Source: Aduncisulcus paluster (Eukaryota; Fornicata). From it: a stretch of 44,570 nucleotides of DNA. Below are positions 10,723 through 20,945 of the stretch, piece by piece. The DNA is taken from assembly GCA_024181965.1 (NCBI GenBank), contig BQXS01013841.1, forward strand, positions 1 to 44,570, given 5' to 3'. The notes beneath the pieces were generated by a model. The model saw only the letters and a program-made list of their open reading frames with translations, did no database searches and was not told the DNA's origin. Both the position numbers and the translations under genes were made by a program. Position 1 is the stretch's first letter. Every line of letters begins with the position of its first letter.

Positions 10723-13700
10723 TCAAGTAAACATTGCAAATATTCCTTTCTTTAGTTCACCTTTATCCCTTCTCCTCCTCTTCAATTTAGCATATTCTTC
10801 ATCCTTCTCCACAACAAAGAAGCTCTTGAGTCCGCTAATTACTCTATCAACTTCGGAGGAACAGCTGTGCATCAAATCAATGACATTCTTAACCTGATCT
10901 TGCTGAAGACGTCTCTGTTCCTCACTGATAACAGCAGTTGAGCGTTGTTTATGCTTCGACACAAGGGCCAGACGTTTCTGAGCTTCGTGTTCTGCATGTT
11001 TCTTCCATTCTCTCTGGATAACTCTTGCTGCACGTTCCCTCTGTCGTCTTGTTCGACGCTCTTCGGCCCGTTTCTTCTCCTCTCTCCGGCTTTGATCGGC
11101 CAGCCGGAGGACCTCCTGTTTCAAAAGAGCACTTTCAATGGATCTGGCGACATTACTCCGAGTGAGATGCTCAAGAGCACTCTGTTGGCCATTAAGCTGG
11201 TCGCAAGCATCAGAAAGTAATGACAAGGCGAAAGGAACAGAACGATAGGAGAAGGAAAGAAGAGAAATAATCTTGGCCATAATTTTTTCAGGAGGAAGTG
11301 AACTCAATCGATTTGCACCGGATTTTGAACCAGATTCCGTCCTTGGAGAAACTTCAGCAGTATCAGTCAAATCAGTGATAAACTTTACAAGATCGAGAAT
11401 AATACACGAGATTCCTTCTTTGATTCTATTAATAGAAGTCAATGAGAAAGAACTTCTAACAGGGCATACGGGATTAGAGCATACCTTTTCAGTTACCATG
11501 GCAGCATCGGATCTGACTACACGCACACACACATCCGTGACATATTTTGTATCTAATCTCGACCATCCCAACCCTCTTCCTGATGGTAATATTGAGAATG
11601 AGAGCGGAGTGGATGATAATTTGAGGTTTACAGATACATTCGATGAAGAGGAAGAGGAAGAGGAAGAGGAGGAAGATTGTGAGTCACCACGACGAGCTTG
11701 AAGTCGACTTCCTTGCTTCTTTCCACCTTCACTTCCGAGAGCACTCAGATCAATAAGCGAGAGATTCCCGATGGACTGTTCATTGAATAAAGAGTGAACA
11801 GAGAATCCATTTGTGACAGATCTCGTAGGGGTTTCAGAGGGAAGCTTTTGGGATTGTTTCTCAACAACACTAGTAGAATCAACATCTGCTGAGATGCACT
11901 TTGGAAGGGCAGTAAAAACATCATTCAGACATTTTCTAACCATCAAAACATCACGAACGCTGGCGTTCTTATTGCTATTTCGAGACCCTTTGGTGAGATC
12001 CTTATCCAGATCAATTTTAGACTCAAAATCAGTTTGAATATCGGAACCTCTTGCATCTAATTGACCATCTTTATCTGCTTTTTCTCCAACAACCTTTAAT
12101 CCTCCATTTCTCAGACATTCATTTACCAATCCTTGGCTCAAAGTGGACTCGTGATCGTGTGTGTCATCTTTTTTCGGCAATTTACCAAGAGATTTCAGAC
12201 TTTGTTCTAGCATATTTGATACTTTCTCCAGAGTTTCGTTATTGGCCAATAGGGACCAAGATTCTAGAGCTTTTCTGTACGATGCCATATTTGAAACTGA
12301 AAACACATTAGATAACCCAGATGAAGAATGGACTCCAGAATAGGACAAAACAGTCTTTGCCTTGGATATGGGTGAACTTGCAATACCAATCATGGAATCC
12401 TTCTCTTCTTCCTCATCAACACAGTCAGGGCCAACGAGATCAGTCAGTAAATCATCCATGGTAAGATCTTGAGCCCCACTTGTCTTGATAGACATGGTGT
12501 TGGAGGTTGTCATGTTATTCTGACAAGGAGTATCGGATACTATGACACTACTAAGATCTCCATCTTGTTTAACAATAGCTGGAACTCCACGAGCCTTAAT
12601 GTCTGGATCTTGCACGCTGTCAGAATCAGTTCCAGAAGCAGGAGAACTTCCAGAAATAGAAAGAGTCTGAGAAACTTGGGCAGGAGACAAGGGTAGTGTG
12701 AATGATGGATGTGTCATTGGGACACTAGCTTCAGCATTTACGACGGAAGGATTTGACATCAATGCATCAACAAGGGCACCATCCCCACGATCCAAAGCAG
12801 ATCTCTCCAGGATTTCAATTTTCTGCAACAATGGCTCGACCTGAAGAGCAATATCTTCAGCTTCTTCGAGTCTGATCGTTAATCCTTCAAGGTCTGTGAG
12901 AGCACGATCAAGTTCAACACTCAAGACAGTGTTTTCTTCTTCTTTTTCTGCCATTTCCACCTTGATTTGTTTCAGCTCATTTTCTAATCGCTCAAACTCA
13001 CCATTATCATCAGAATAAGATTCTTCCTCTTCCTCTTCCTCTTCCTCTTCCTCTTCCTCTTCCTCTTCCTCTTCCTCTTCTTTTCTTTCTTCTTCTTTTG
13101 AATATCCATCTTGAGGTTTCTTATCACACACTTCTTCTTCTTTCTCGTCCATTTCATGAAATCTTGGAGGTTTGAGAGATGAATAATCAGTAATATCATC
13201 AGAGATTTTAGTATCAACTATTTGCTCGAGTTGAGATACATCCTCTTCTTTCACTTCGTTCGAATTCGAAGCTTTCTCTTCTTCTCCCTTCTCTTTCTTC
13301 TTTCCGTCTTTTCCTTTCTTCTTTCCTTTCTCTTTCTTCTCTTTCTTCTCTTTCTTATCCTTTTTGGAGTGGTGATGAACTCTTCTATGGGAATTTGAAG
13401 TATTGGCGGTAGCTTCTTGCAATTCTCTCTCGAATTCCCGCTCTTTCTCCTCCATTTCTATTCTCAAATCGTTGAGTTCTTGTTCCAACTCTTCAATAAG
13501 TTCTTTGTGCATCTCTAGTTCATCCTCGGCTGCTTCTTTCTTCCTTTCTTCTTGTTCTTTTTCATCTGCCAACTCAATAGCTTTGATACTTTCCCTCTCA
13601 AGTTCACTCACCAGCTCTCCAATACGAGCACTAATGCTCTCCTCGAGATCTTCATTCATTTCCTTGTATTCACCGAGATCTTTCTGAGTTGTCAGTAAGG

Positions 13701-15758
13701 AAGCTTTAGTCAATGAGAGCTCCATATTAAACTCTTTGGATAGCATCTCAAGTGTGGAAATGTGGGTTTCAGCACGAATTAGAGCCTTTTTCAGACGTTT
13801 CACTGTTCTTGGGTCTGACGATTGTATCTTTGTGTTTATAGTATTTGAATACGTGGATAAAACTTGTTCAAGTCTTGAATCAAGAGTTGCAATGACATCA
13901 ACCGACTGTTCACGTGATAAAGAAGACGGTATAGTGACAGATCCAGCGATAGAAATGGATCCTTCTTGTCCTGCATCAGAGCTACATCCTTCAGAGTCCT
14001 CACTGTCGGCAGGGCTTCCACCACTGGAGCCTTGGCGATGCAGGAAAGACCCTGAGCCTGAATGAGTCATGTGTGAGGAATAAGATGATGCTCCAGAAGA
14101 ACGGATTCTAGAGCTAGTCTCACCTTCACTTCCGGATGAGTTTTTATGGTCATGCATTGTCGACATTCGTTGTTGCATTATGGCTTTCATGTCCAACTTA
14201 CCAGATGTGCTTCCATCCTTATTAACAACCATCCCACCTTCTTCCATACTTCTACCATACTCCTCCAATAAAGATACGGCAGCATCACGTTGTTCACAGG
14301 CCTCATCCCTTTCTTTCTCAGCTTTGTTCACTTTTATCTGCATCCGATTGATCTCCTCATCAATCTTATCCAATCTGGCCTGCAATTTCATTGATAACGC
14401 TTTGTAATCAACCTCAATGTTTCTCCGAACTTTCTGCACAACTCGCATGGCTCTATCACCAAACTGGAGTGAATTCACAGTCTCCGGCGCATTGTACATG
14501 GCAGGAGACACGGTAACTATGAGAGATGTCTTTGCATTTCCACCAAGGGCATCCTGAAGAAGCCTGGTAAGCTTTGAATCCCGATAAGGTACGTGCTTAA
14601 TCCTGGGGTCGGAAAGGGCATGGATCACATTTCCTAGAGCAGTCAGCGATAAGTTGATGGCAGTTCCTTCTTTGGCTCTCATTCCAACAGCACCAGTCTT
14701 ACTCACACGCTCACTACCAGCTAAATCGACAAGAACAAGCTTTCCGGTAACACACTCTTTTCCAAATGAAATTTTTCTATTCTCTTCTCCTTCTTCCTCT
14801 TCCTCTTCTTCCTCTCCTCCAGCTCCATCTCCTATATCTTCTTCTTCTCCTTTTCCTTCAGCGGCTTCATCGAGTTCCTTGTCTGATATCTTGGGCCTAC
14901 GCTCAATTCTAACAATCAAACAGGCATGGGAACGACTACTAGTAGCATTCATGGCAGTGTTGGCAGTGCTTCTGTTCTGATTTCCTTCCTCAAGTTTCTC
15001 AAGACAGTCTTCCCAACATTCAATGGGGTATTTGGTGACTCCATTGATATAAACACCTTGTCCACCAGCTTCCCTAATCTGCAATTTATCGCCAGCGGGA
15101 TTAAGAAGATCCTGAATCATTTCCATATAAATTTGAACATAAGATATTGTTACTTTGAATTCATGAGTGGCGCTATGTTTCCGAATAACTGAAAATACGT
15201 GGTCCATACTTTGTGGAATAACACCACGAAAATCTTTGTCGTAATTTGAAAGAGTAAAGGTCTTTCCAGTTCCCGTTTGTCCATATGCCATGACTGTTCC
15301 ATTATACCCGTCTAAAACATCATTAACGACAGGTAACGCAGCCGTTCTAAACGTATCTTCTTGGGATTTCTTATCATCAAGGATATGATCAAAATAAAAG
15401 GTCTTTCTATCACCTTGAAAACGGGAAACAATAATTCGTTTTTCTTGCTCATTCATGTCAACTGCACAAGTATAATCAGGATCAGCCAATTCTGTCTTAC
15501 TTGGAGGTCTCATTCGAATCGTAACTCTGACTCTATCTATAATAATAAAGATAATGAAGAAATTAAAAAATTAGGGAATATAATGTTAAAAATAAATAAA
15601 ATTTAACAGAAATAAGAGCAAATTAAATCAAACATACTTCCTAGAGAAGGAGAAAAAATTAGAGAGTGTGAAAAAATGTTAAAGCTATAAAAAACTTATT
15701 AAACCGAATAAATAATCTAAAATAATAACATACCGTCGGCTTTTGATTTTTGTGACAT
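10723..15758 (-). CDS. Kinesin heavy chain, KIN-U/ARK-type motor with coiled-coil tail and IQ motif (spliced)
   Basis: This is a microtubule motor ATPase of about 1612 residues. The uninterrupted ORF starts at 15513, inside the conserved RVRPPS strand. Adding a 25-base exon (15734-15758, MSQKSKAD) across an intron gives MSQKSKADDRVRVTIRMRPP, a normal kinesin N-terminus. The motor spans about residues 8-386: P-loop GQTGTGKT (94-101), switch I NATSSRSH (205-212), switch II DLAGSE (279-284). The stretch LDGYNGTVMAYGQTGTGKTF is close to plant/protist armadillo-repeat kinesins (KIN-UA/ARK). No ARM repeats are evident; the tail is coiled coil with Glu and Lys runs. A C-terminal IQ-like motif, AARVIQREWKKH, suggests calmodulin or light-chain binding. 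An acidic insert of about 44 residues (223-266) sits between the two switches. Confidence 0.93.
13021..13085 (-). repeat. Hexameric GAAGAG-type microsatellite encoding poly-Glu in the kinesin tail
   Basis: The plus strand is a near-perfect tandem run of TTCCTC units. Read on the minus strand it gives about 20 consecutive Glu in the kinesin tail. A related run with the opposite purine strand lies at 11643-11676 in the same gene and encodes poly-Ser. Confidence 0.9.
15537..15733 (-). other. Intron 1 of the kinesin gene
   Basis: On the minus strand the donor is GTATGT (15733-15728) and the acceptor is TTATTATAG ending at 15537. It is 197 bases long and phase 1. Splicing joins GAC G to AT AGA, restoring the Asp-Arg-Val-Arg-Val strand that every kinesin motor has before its RPP motif. 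Confidence 0.85.
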
Positions 15759-16117
15759 GTTGATTCGTTTCAAGAACGAAAGTTTTTTTCTATTTCATTG
15801 ATCCAAGCTCAAAATAATTCATGATTACTGAATTAGCGATTTACGATCCTTTTTAAATAAATTTAATTCACTATTTGCTGCGGTTAATTCCTCCATTTGG
15901 ATGAAAATAGAAAATCCATTTCTTGCTTGAAATACGAAGAGCATCAATATTATAGATCTATATTATGATGGCCATTTTAACCAGGATTTTAATAAATTGA
16001 GCTAGGATACTCGATAGCTAGGCTATCCTATTTCAAATCATACAAGTGAATTTGCCAACATCCACTCGATCAAAGATCAAGAAAAATATAATATACGCTA
16101 TATTATATTTATATATT
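15759..16117. promoter_or_regulatory. Divergent intergenic region between kinesin and membrane-protein genes
   Basis: These 359 bases lie between two divergent ATG codons. An apparent extension of the plus-strand gene back to 16046 uses GTG and is not accepted. No RNA gene is seen. A bidirectional promoter is inferred from position only. Confidence 0.4.
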
Positions 16118-17107
16118 ATGTCTCATAAATCTGAAAGCCGATCTTACGCACTTAGAGCTACAAACCTTCCTAGTGAAGGATATTCAGCTATTCCAAAACG
16201 AAAACATATTAAATCTTCTATGAAAGAAGGCGAATTTTCAATATCTCAAACTCATAGTTCATTTTATGATTTACGTCGTCCAACTGATAAAGAAAAGAAG
16301 TTCATGCGTACAAAAGAAGGAAACTTTCATGATATTTCTTCGTCAACTCAATCTTATCAACATATTCCTCATAAAACTGGGATAACTCCCACCAGTACAG
16401 CGTCTAGAGCTCTCGACCGTTCGGCATATTCATCAGGGTCCGTGGAAGCCATTTATTCGACTTCTACAATAGAAATCATGTTAAAAAGAATAGATGATCT
16501 CGAGAAAGAGGTAAAAGCATTGAAACGAATCAACAAGGAACAGATGCACAAATTAGAAGGAAGAATGGGTAAATTTGAATCCTGGTTACAGGAGAACACT
16601 GCCGATGCCAAAAGTGCCCTTGCTAAAGCAAAGAATCTTGAAAGCACAACGTTTAGAGGCGGAGATTTCAGGGAACACAGTTTTTTAGGTCGTGTCTCTG
16701 GTGTTGCGGGAAGTGTTTTCATTAATGTTATTGGCTCTATCGGAAATCTGATAAAATTCCCATTTTTGCTTTTTAAATTTATTGTTTTGTGGATTTGGAT
16801 GTGGATTGTCCTTTTTGTGAGATGGATCTCTGGCTCAAAGCTTAAGGAAGAAGATATCAACGATAGTGTTTCTCAACAGAGAGAAATGATGCGTTTGCAG
16901 ATGGGTCTTGCTGATGGAGAAGAAGAGGATGATAAGAAGAGACGAGAAGTACAAAGGCGACCGAAAGTTGTGATTGAGGTCATGAAGCTTTGGGATGACT
17001 TAAAAACCATGGGCCGACACTTTATAATATTTGTCCTTGCTGTTTTTGGAGTTATCGTGTTCATATGGTTCGTAAAACGGATCAATATATTCAAATTTAA
17101 CCTTTAA
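16118..17107 (+). CDS. Coiled-coil protein with two C-terminal hydrophobic segments, unknown function
   Basis: The protein is 329 residues from the first ATG (MSHKSESRSY); the longer frame upstream starts only at GTG. The first ~110 residues are polar and Ser-rich. Residues ~118-165 form a coiled coil (IDDLEKEVKALKRINKEQMHKLEGRM). A strongly hydrophobic block near residues 205-245 (VFINVIGSIGNLIKFPFLLFKFIVLWIWMWIVLF) is long enough for one tight hairpin or one to two membrane spans. A second span (FIIFVLAVFGVIVFIWFV) lies about 8 residues from the C-terminus, between charged residues. This layout, cytosolic coiled coil plus C-terminal anchor, resembles SNARE-like, reticulon-like or organelle-tethering membrane proteins, but no motif identifies it. 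It is probably an endomembrane protein. Confidence 0.8.
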   Translation: MSHKSESRSYALRATNLPSEGYSAIPKRKHIKSSMKEGEFSISQTHSSFYDLRRPTDKEKKFMRTKEGNFHDISSSTQSYQHIPHKTGITPTSTASRALDRSAYSSGSVEAIYSTSTIEIMLKRIDDLEKEVKALKRINKEQMHKLEGRMGKFESWLQENTADAKSALAKAKNLESTTFRGGDFREHSFLGRVSGVAGSVFINVIGSIGNLIKFPFLLFKFIVLWIWMWIVLFVRWISGSKLKEEDINDSVSQQREMMRLQMGLADGEEEDDKKRREVQRRPKVVIEVMKLWDDLKTMGRHFIIFVLAVFGVIVFIWFVKRINIFKFNL

Positions 17108-17310
17108 TTCACTGTTTTACTGAATTATGGTCATAATTGGAGATAATCTCGAAGTCTTTGAGTCTAAGAGGTTAATTTCAATTTAATTTCATCTTTATTA
17201 AAGTTCAAAAGGCACCATCCAATAAAATTTATTGAATAAATGGAGCCATTTTTTTCATAATGAAACTTGCTCTAATTCTGAGAATTCTCCTTCTCCTTTT
17301 CACTTTATAT

Positions 17311-18576
17311 TTATCCAATTTCTTCTCCACAATCCATAGACAAAGTATTCCCGAGTTTTCTCGTCAATTCTTCGATATCTTTATCCAATTGTCTCAACTC
17401 AGTCTGTGTGGAAGGTGAAAATTCATCAATGTGAAAAGATTCTACAACATGCTTGTGATCTTTGGATTCTAAACTTCTCTTTTTATCTCCTGATCTTACC
17501 TTTTTCTTTGTTTTCTTACTACTAATTGATGACACAATAGACGATTTTGGATTATTTTTCCTTGTATGTGCAGTCGATTTACGATCTCTGACGACTTGCT
17601 CTTCCTCTTCCTCCGTTTGATTGGCTCCTTTTTTCTCCTTTCGACTCAACGAATCCCCGATAATCTTATTTGAATCAATGAAATCAGTGAAATACTGATC
17701 TTGAGTGAGGATGGAGTGAGAGTATGATGGGGTGGAAATGGGACTAGCAAAGATGGGATCTATTGAAGGGGTTGAGATATCATCCTCAATCGGGCGAATT
17801 GGCTGTGAAATTGTCTGTTGTATTGGTGGTTGACAAGCTTGAGAATATTCAGATGCTTTCGATGCAATTATGGTTTTTTGAAGTTCTTTAATAATATTTA
17901 TATATTTCATTTTCTCTTTATCTCTTATTTCATTTGCTTTTTCAAGTTTTGATTGTAATTTTTCACACTCTTCTTCAGCTTTTTCTCTTGCACTTTCGCT
18001 TTTTGATAATCTACTATATAACACCGTCATTTCTTTTTTTTGTTCCTCACAAACTGATGCAATACGCTTATAATCCCGAATAACTGACTTATCTTCCGGG
18101 TTTTGCTCCTTTTCATCGTGTTTAGACTTTGGCACTATCCATTTTTCAGTTTCTTCAAGAAGAGACGTCGGATCATGGATATCTGCCCTCAATGACGTGA
18201 TAAGAGATAATAAATGATCAGCTTGTGGGGATGAAATGGAGAGAGACGCCGCATGGGATTGGATTGAGCGAAGACGACCGGCAATAATTATCTTTTGTTT
18301 CCTATGCTGTTTTTTAAGATTAGATAACATTAAAAGATGTTTCTTTATCGATTTTTTTGACGATTTTAATTGTCGTTCGTAGTCCTGTTTTTCAGAAACC
18401 GCACAAAGCTTACTAGCGAGAGCACTGGCCGCCTTCGCAGTTTCTGCGGCTTTTGATATTTCTAATTTTTCTATTTTTGTCTGTTGGGCAGAACATACTG
18501 CATCTAATTTTAGGACACGTCGCCGTAATGTCACAAGCTCTCGAATATTGGTAGAAGATATATATGGGGATTTCAT
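17311..18576 (-). CDS. Coiled-coil protein, unknown function
   Basis: This is an intact ATG-to-TAA ORF of 421 residues. Heptad-like coiled coil runs from about residue 10 to 100 and again from about 165 to 245 (KSESAREKAEEECEKLQSKL). The region ~250-370 is polar with Ile/Pro/Ser and then a basic cluster (SSKKTKKKVRSGDKKR) that could act as a nuclear or microtubule-binding patch. A short acidic helix near the C-terminus (LRQLDKDIEELTRKLG) may be another coil. No catalytic motif is seen. It converges with the membrane-protein gene, leaving 203 bases between their stop codons. Confidence 0.8.
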   Translation of the reverse strand: MKSPYISSTNIRELVTLRRRVLKLDAVCSAQQTKIEKLEISKAAETAKAASALASKLCAVSEKQDYERQLKSSKKSIKKHLLMLSNLKKQHRKQKIIIAGRLRSIQSHAASLSISSPQADHLLSLITSLRADIHDPTSLLEETEKWIVPKSKHDEKEQNPEDKSVIRDYKRIASVCEEQKKEMTVLYSRLSKSESAREKAEEECEKLQSKLEKANEIRDKEKMKYINIIKELQKTIIASKASEYSQACQPPIQQTISQPIRPIEDDISTPSIDPIFASPISTPSYSHSILTQDQYFTDFIDSNKIIGDSLSRKEKKGANQTEEEEEQVVRDRKSTAHTRKNNPKSSIVSSISSKKTKKKVRSGDKKRSLESKDHKHVVESFHIDEFSPSTQTELRQLDKDIEELTRKLGNTLSMDCGEEIG

Positions 18577-18958
18577 GCACGAATTCTAAAGTGGGCAATG
18601 AATATATTTTACAAATAGGTTATATATAAAGTAAAAAAACTAAAATATCAATCAAAATCTCGAAATTTACAAATGTGTAAAATTTGTTTGAGATTTTCTG
18701 TTCCTTTGTTTATTATCTTTGACTAATATTCCATGAAATCAATCATTTTATTATCTATTTTTGTATTGTAATAACTAATCATCTTCTAGAACAAGAGGAA
18801 TTGAAACTCTGGAGTTTTAATAAAATCAGAGAAGTTATTTTTGATAATAATAAAAAGCATTTAATTTATTTTAATTTGAGGAATCATTGTTTTCAAACCT
18901 CCTCTATTTTTGAAAAAAAAATAAAATCGATGTTTGGGACGAGTTCTTTTCGTCAACA
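18577..18958. promoter_or_regulatory. Divergent intergenic region upstream of the kinase gene
   Basis: These 382 very AT-rich bases separate divergent start codons. A short ORF beginning at 18801 overlaps the kinase start in another frame and is not supported. Nothing else was recognised. Confidence 0.4.
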
Positions 18959-20719
18959 ATGCCGAAAGTATATGCTTCATGTTTTAAATCTTCAACACGA
19001 TTTTCTCCATACTCTATTATATCTTCTATCACTCCATTTGAATCCATAATAGATAAATGTTCTTCTCGGTATTCTCCTTGCCAATGGTTACCAGACTATT
19101 ATTCATATGATACAAAAGGTCAATTATCTGGAGAAGGGACATATGGAAAAGTGCTGGAAGCTGAAAGAAAAGTTGATAAGGAGCAAATTGCTTTGAAGTT
19201 ATTCAAGAAAACTAAAGCTGAACATATTAAACGAGAAGGAATTCCACGTTCTATTCTTCGTGATATTAGTCTTCTTAAGATGCTTAATCATCGGAATATC
19301 GTTCGTATGTTTGATGTTGCAATTGCCCCTTTCGAAAAAGAGAAAGAACCTCTAGTTTCTCCTGGATTTAGTAGTGGTACAGAAGGATATGTGAGGCGTC
19401 CAACATCGGCGGCCACCCCAATTGAGATTAATAGGCCCGTCAATATATGTTTAGTCACCGAGTACTGTCAACACTCACTCGCTGGGCTTAATACATGTGG
19501 ATTCTTAACCCTTGACAATTCATCTAGGCCTGTACCGGTCTTTGTGATCAAATGTATCCTCAAACAAGTCATATCCGGGCTTAGATTCATGCATAATAAC
19601 CATATTTCCCATCGAGACATCAAACCCCACAATATCCTTGTAACAAAACATGGAGTTGTGAAGATTGGTGATTTTGGAATATCAAGACACATCCCGCCGT
19701 CACAGCTCAAACAACCTCAATATAGGTTCCATAGAATTGATATTTGTTTTGGGAATATCCAAGTTTTGTGTGGAGAAGATGGACATTTCCGTGGAGTCCA
19801 CGCTCAGCCTTCTGATAAACGCATTCAAAAAATGATAACTGATTATTGTGGCGCTTCTATATCGTCAACTAAAAAGCCAGGATCTGTTACTGATAAACCT
19901 TCTCACCCAGCTACAGGAACATCTCATACTACTGACGCTGATGCCTCCAAGATACGATCATTCTTAGACATTAAAGGTGTTTTGACCAATCGCATATGTG
20001 GATTATGGTATAGACCGATTGAGTGTTTCCTTGAAGACACCAATTATGACCTCAAGAATGATATTTGGTCGGTTGGAATCATGCTTCTTGAACTTCTCAT
20101 CCAGTCGCATGAATCTTTCTTTCCTGGATATATCTCGAGTGATGAAGCAATGGTGGCTTTCATTTTTATGCTTCGAGGGTGTCCAGATAAGGTTACTTGG
20201 GCCAAGGGAGTTGATTTGTTAAGTAATTTCATTAAAAAACATCCCAAGTTTAAATTCCCTGATCAATTTATTCCTCGTCAAAGCACATCTTTCTCCTCTT
20301 CCTCTTCCTCCTCTTCCTCCTCGTGGGATGCCAACAAAGTCCTGAGGAATTATGTTGAATCGAGAACAACCTTCGAGCTTGATGATCTCTGTTTTGACCT
20401 TCTCTGTTCAATGCTAGAGTTAAACCCTGAGAAAAGACCCTCGTGCGATGAGATTCTGGCCCATCCATGGATGTCTGATGCCACCGACAATCCTTCGGCC
20501 ATCATGAGTATTTTGCCCACTTTTGGGGGATGTCATTCATCGAAAGCTGAGCGAATAACTGAAGCGGCACACAGAACCCACAGAACAAAGGCTTTGAGCT
20601 ATATTTCTTCGTCTCTGAAACGAAGAAAAGAAGAGGGAAAGTTGGAAAGACCTCCTATTCCTCCTGGATTTAAGGAATGGATGAAGGAAAATTATCCATC
20701 TGAAAAGAGGAAGAAATAA
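18959..20719 (+). CDS. CDK-like Ser/Thr protein kinase with a ~100-residue insert in the activation segment
   Basis: The protein is 586 residues. The kinase motifs appear in order: glycine loop GEGTYGKV (58-65), VAIK-type lysine in ALKLF (K80), PSTAIRE-like helix REGIPRSILRDI (92-103), catalytic HRDIKPHN (218-225), DFG in KIGDFGISR (235-243), LWYRPIE (349-355) and DIWSVG (368-373). The EGIPRS helix and LWYRP motif place it with cyclin-dependent kinases, nearest the CDK9/CDK12 style where the usual APE is PPE. Here it is PIE. Between ISR (243) and TNRICGLWY (343) lies about 100 extra residues, many polar, where a normal activation loop has about 20. A smaller insert (~126-160) sits in the N-lobe, and a poly-Ser run (codons at 20288-20323) in the C-lobe. 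All catalytic residues are present, so activity is likely. A cyclin partner is not known. Confidence 0.9.
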   Translation: MPKVYASCFKSSTRFSPYSIISSITPFESIIDKCSSRYSPCQWLPDYYSYDTKGQLSGEGTYGKVLEAERKVDKEQIALKLFKKTKAEHIKREGIPRSILRDISLLKMLNHRNIVRMFDVAIAPFEKEKEPLVSPGFSSGTEGYVRRPTSAATPIEINRPVNICLVTEYCQHSLAGLNTCGFLTLDNSSRPVPVFVIKCILKQVISGLRFMHNNHISHRDIKPHNILVTKHGVVKIGDFGISRHIPPSQLKQPQYRFHRIDICFGNIQVLCGEDGHFRGVHAQPSDKRIQKMITDYCGASISSTKKPGSVTDKPSHPATGTSHTTDADASKIRSFLDIKGVLTNRICGLWYRPIECFLEDTNYDLKNDIWSVGIMLLELLIQSHESFFPGYISSDEAMVAFIFMLRGCPDKVTWAKGVDLLSNFIKKHPKFKFPDQFIPRQSTSFSSSSSSSSSSWDANKVLRNYVESRTTFELDDLCFDLLCSMLELNPEKRPSCDEILAHPWMSDATDNPSAIMSILPTFGGCHSSKAERITEAAHRTHRTKALSYISSSLKRRKEEGKLERPPIPPGFKEWMKENYPSEKRKK

Positions 20720-20945
20720 GAATCACGATAAGAAGTGAGATTTTCTTGAATATAAAAATAAAACTCATGTCTTTTAAGATGGAACCTTTTGTGTGTTGAT
20801 CGGTGATAGAATAGCATTTTTTTGAATCTTATTTTTATTAATTTGGATTTAAATTTATCATTATTTTAATCATTACGACAGGATTAGATCTACAAGATCA
20901 CTCCAGTGATCTTGACTGGTTATATCGAAGGTTTGCTATAAAACA
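20720..20945. promoter_or_regulatory. Intergenic region with a strong inverted repeat upstream of the LRR gene
   Basis: This 226-base spacer between two plus-strand genes contains a perfect 10-base inverted repeat with a 2-base spacer at 20893-20914: CAAGATCACT, CC, AGTGATCTTG. It ends 31 bases before the proposed start codon. It could be a protein-binding palindrome or a hairpin in the transcript. Confidence 0.5.

Noticed and set aside
13021-13085. CRISPR-like or satellite array
   Set aside because: The repeats are simple hexamer-like units without spacers, inside coding sequence of a eukaryotic gene.
16046-16117. GTG-initiated extension of the membrane protein (and similar GTG/TTG starts at 20980, 34031, 36910 and 43123)
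   Set aside because: Non-ATG starts are rare in eukaryotes, and an in-frame ATG or a spliced ATG exon gives a better N-terminus in each case.
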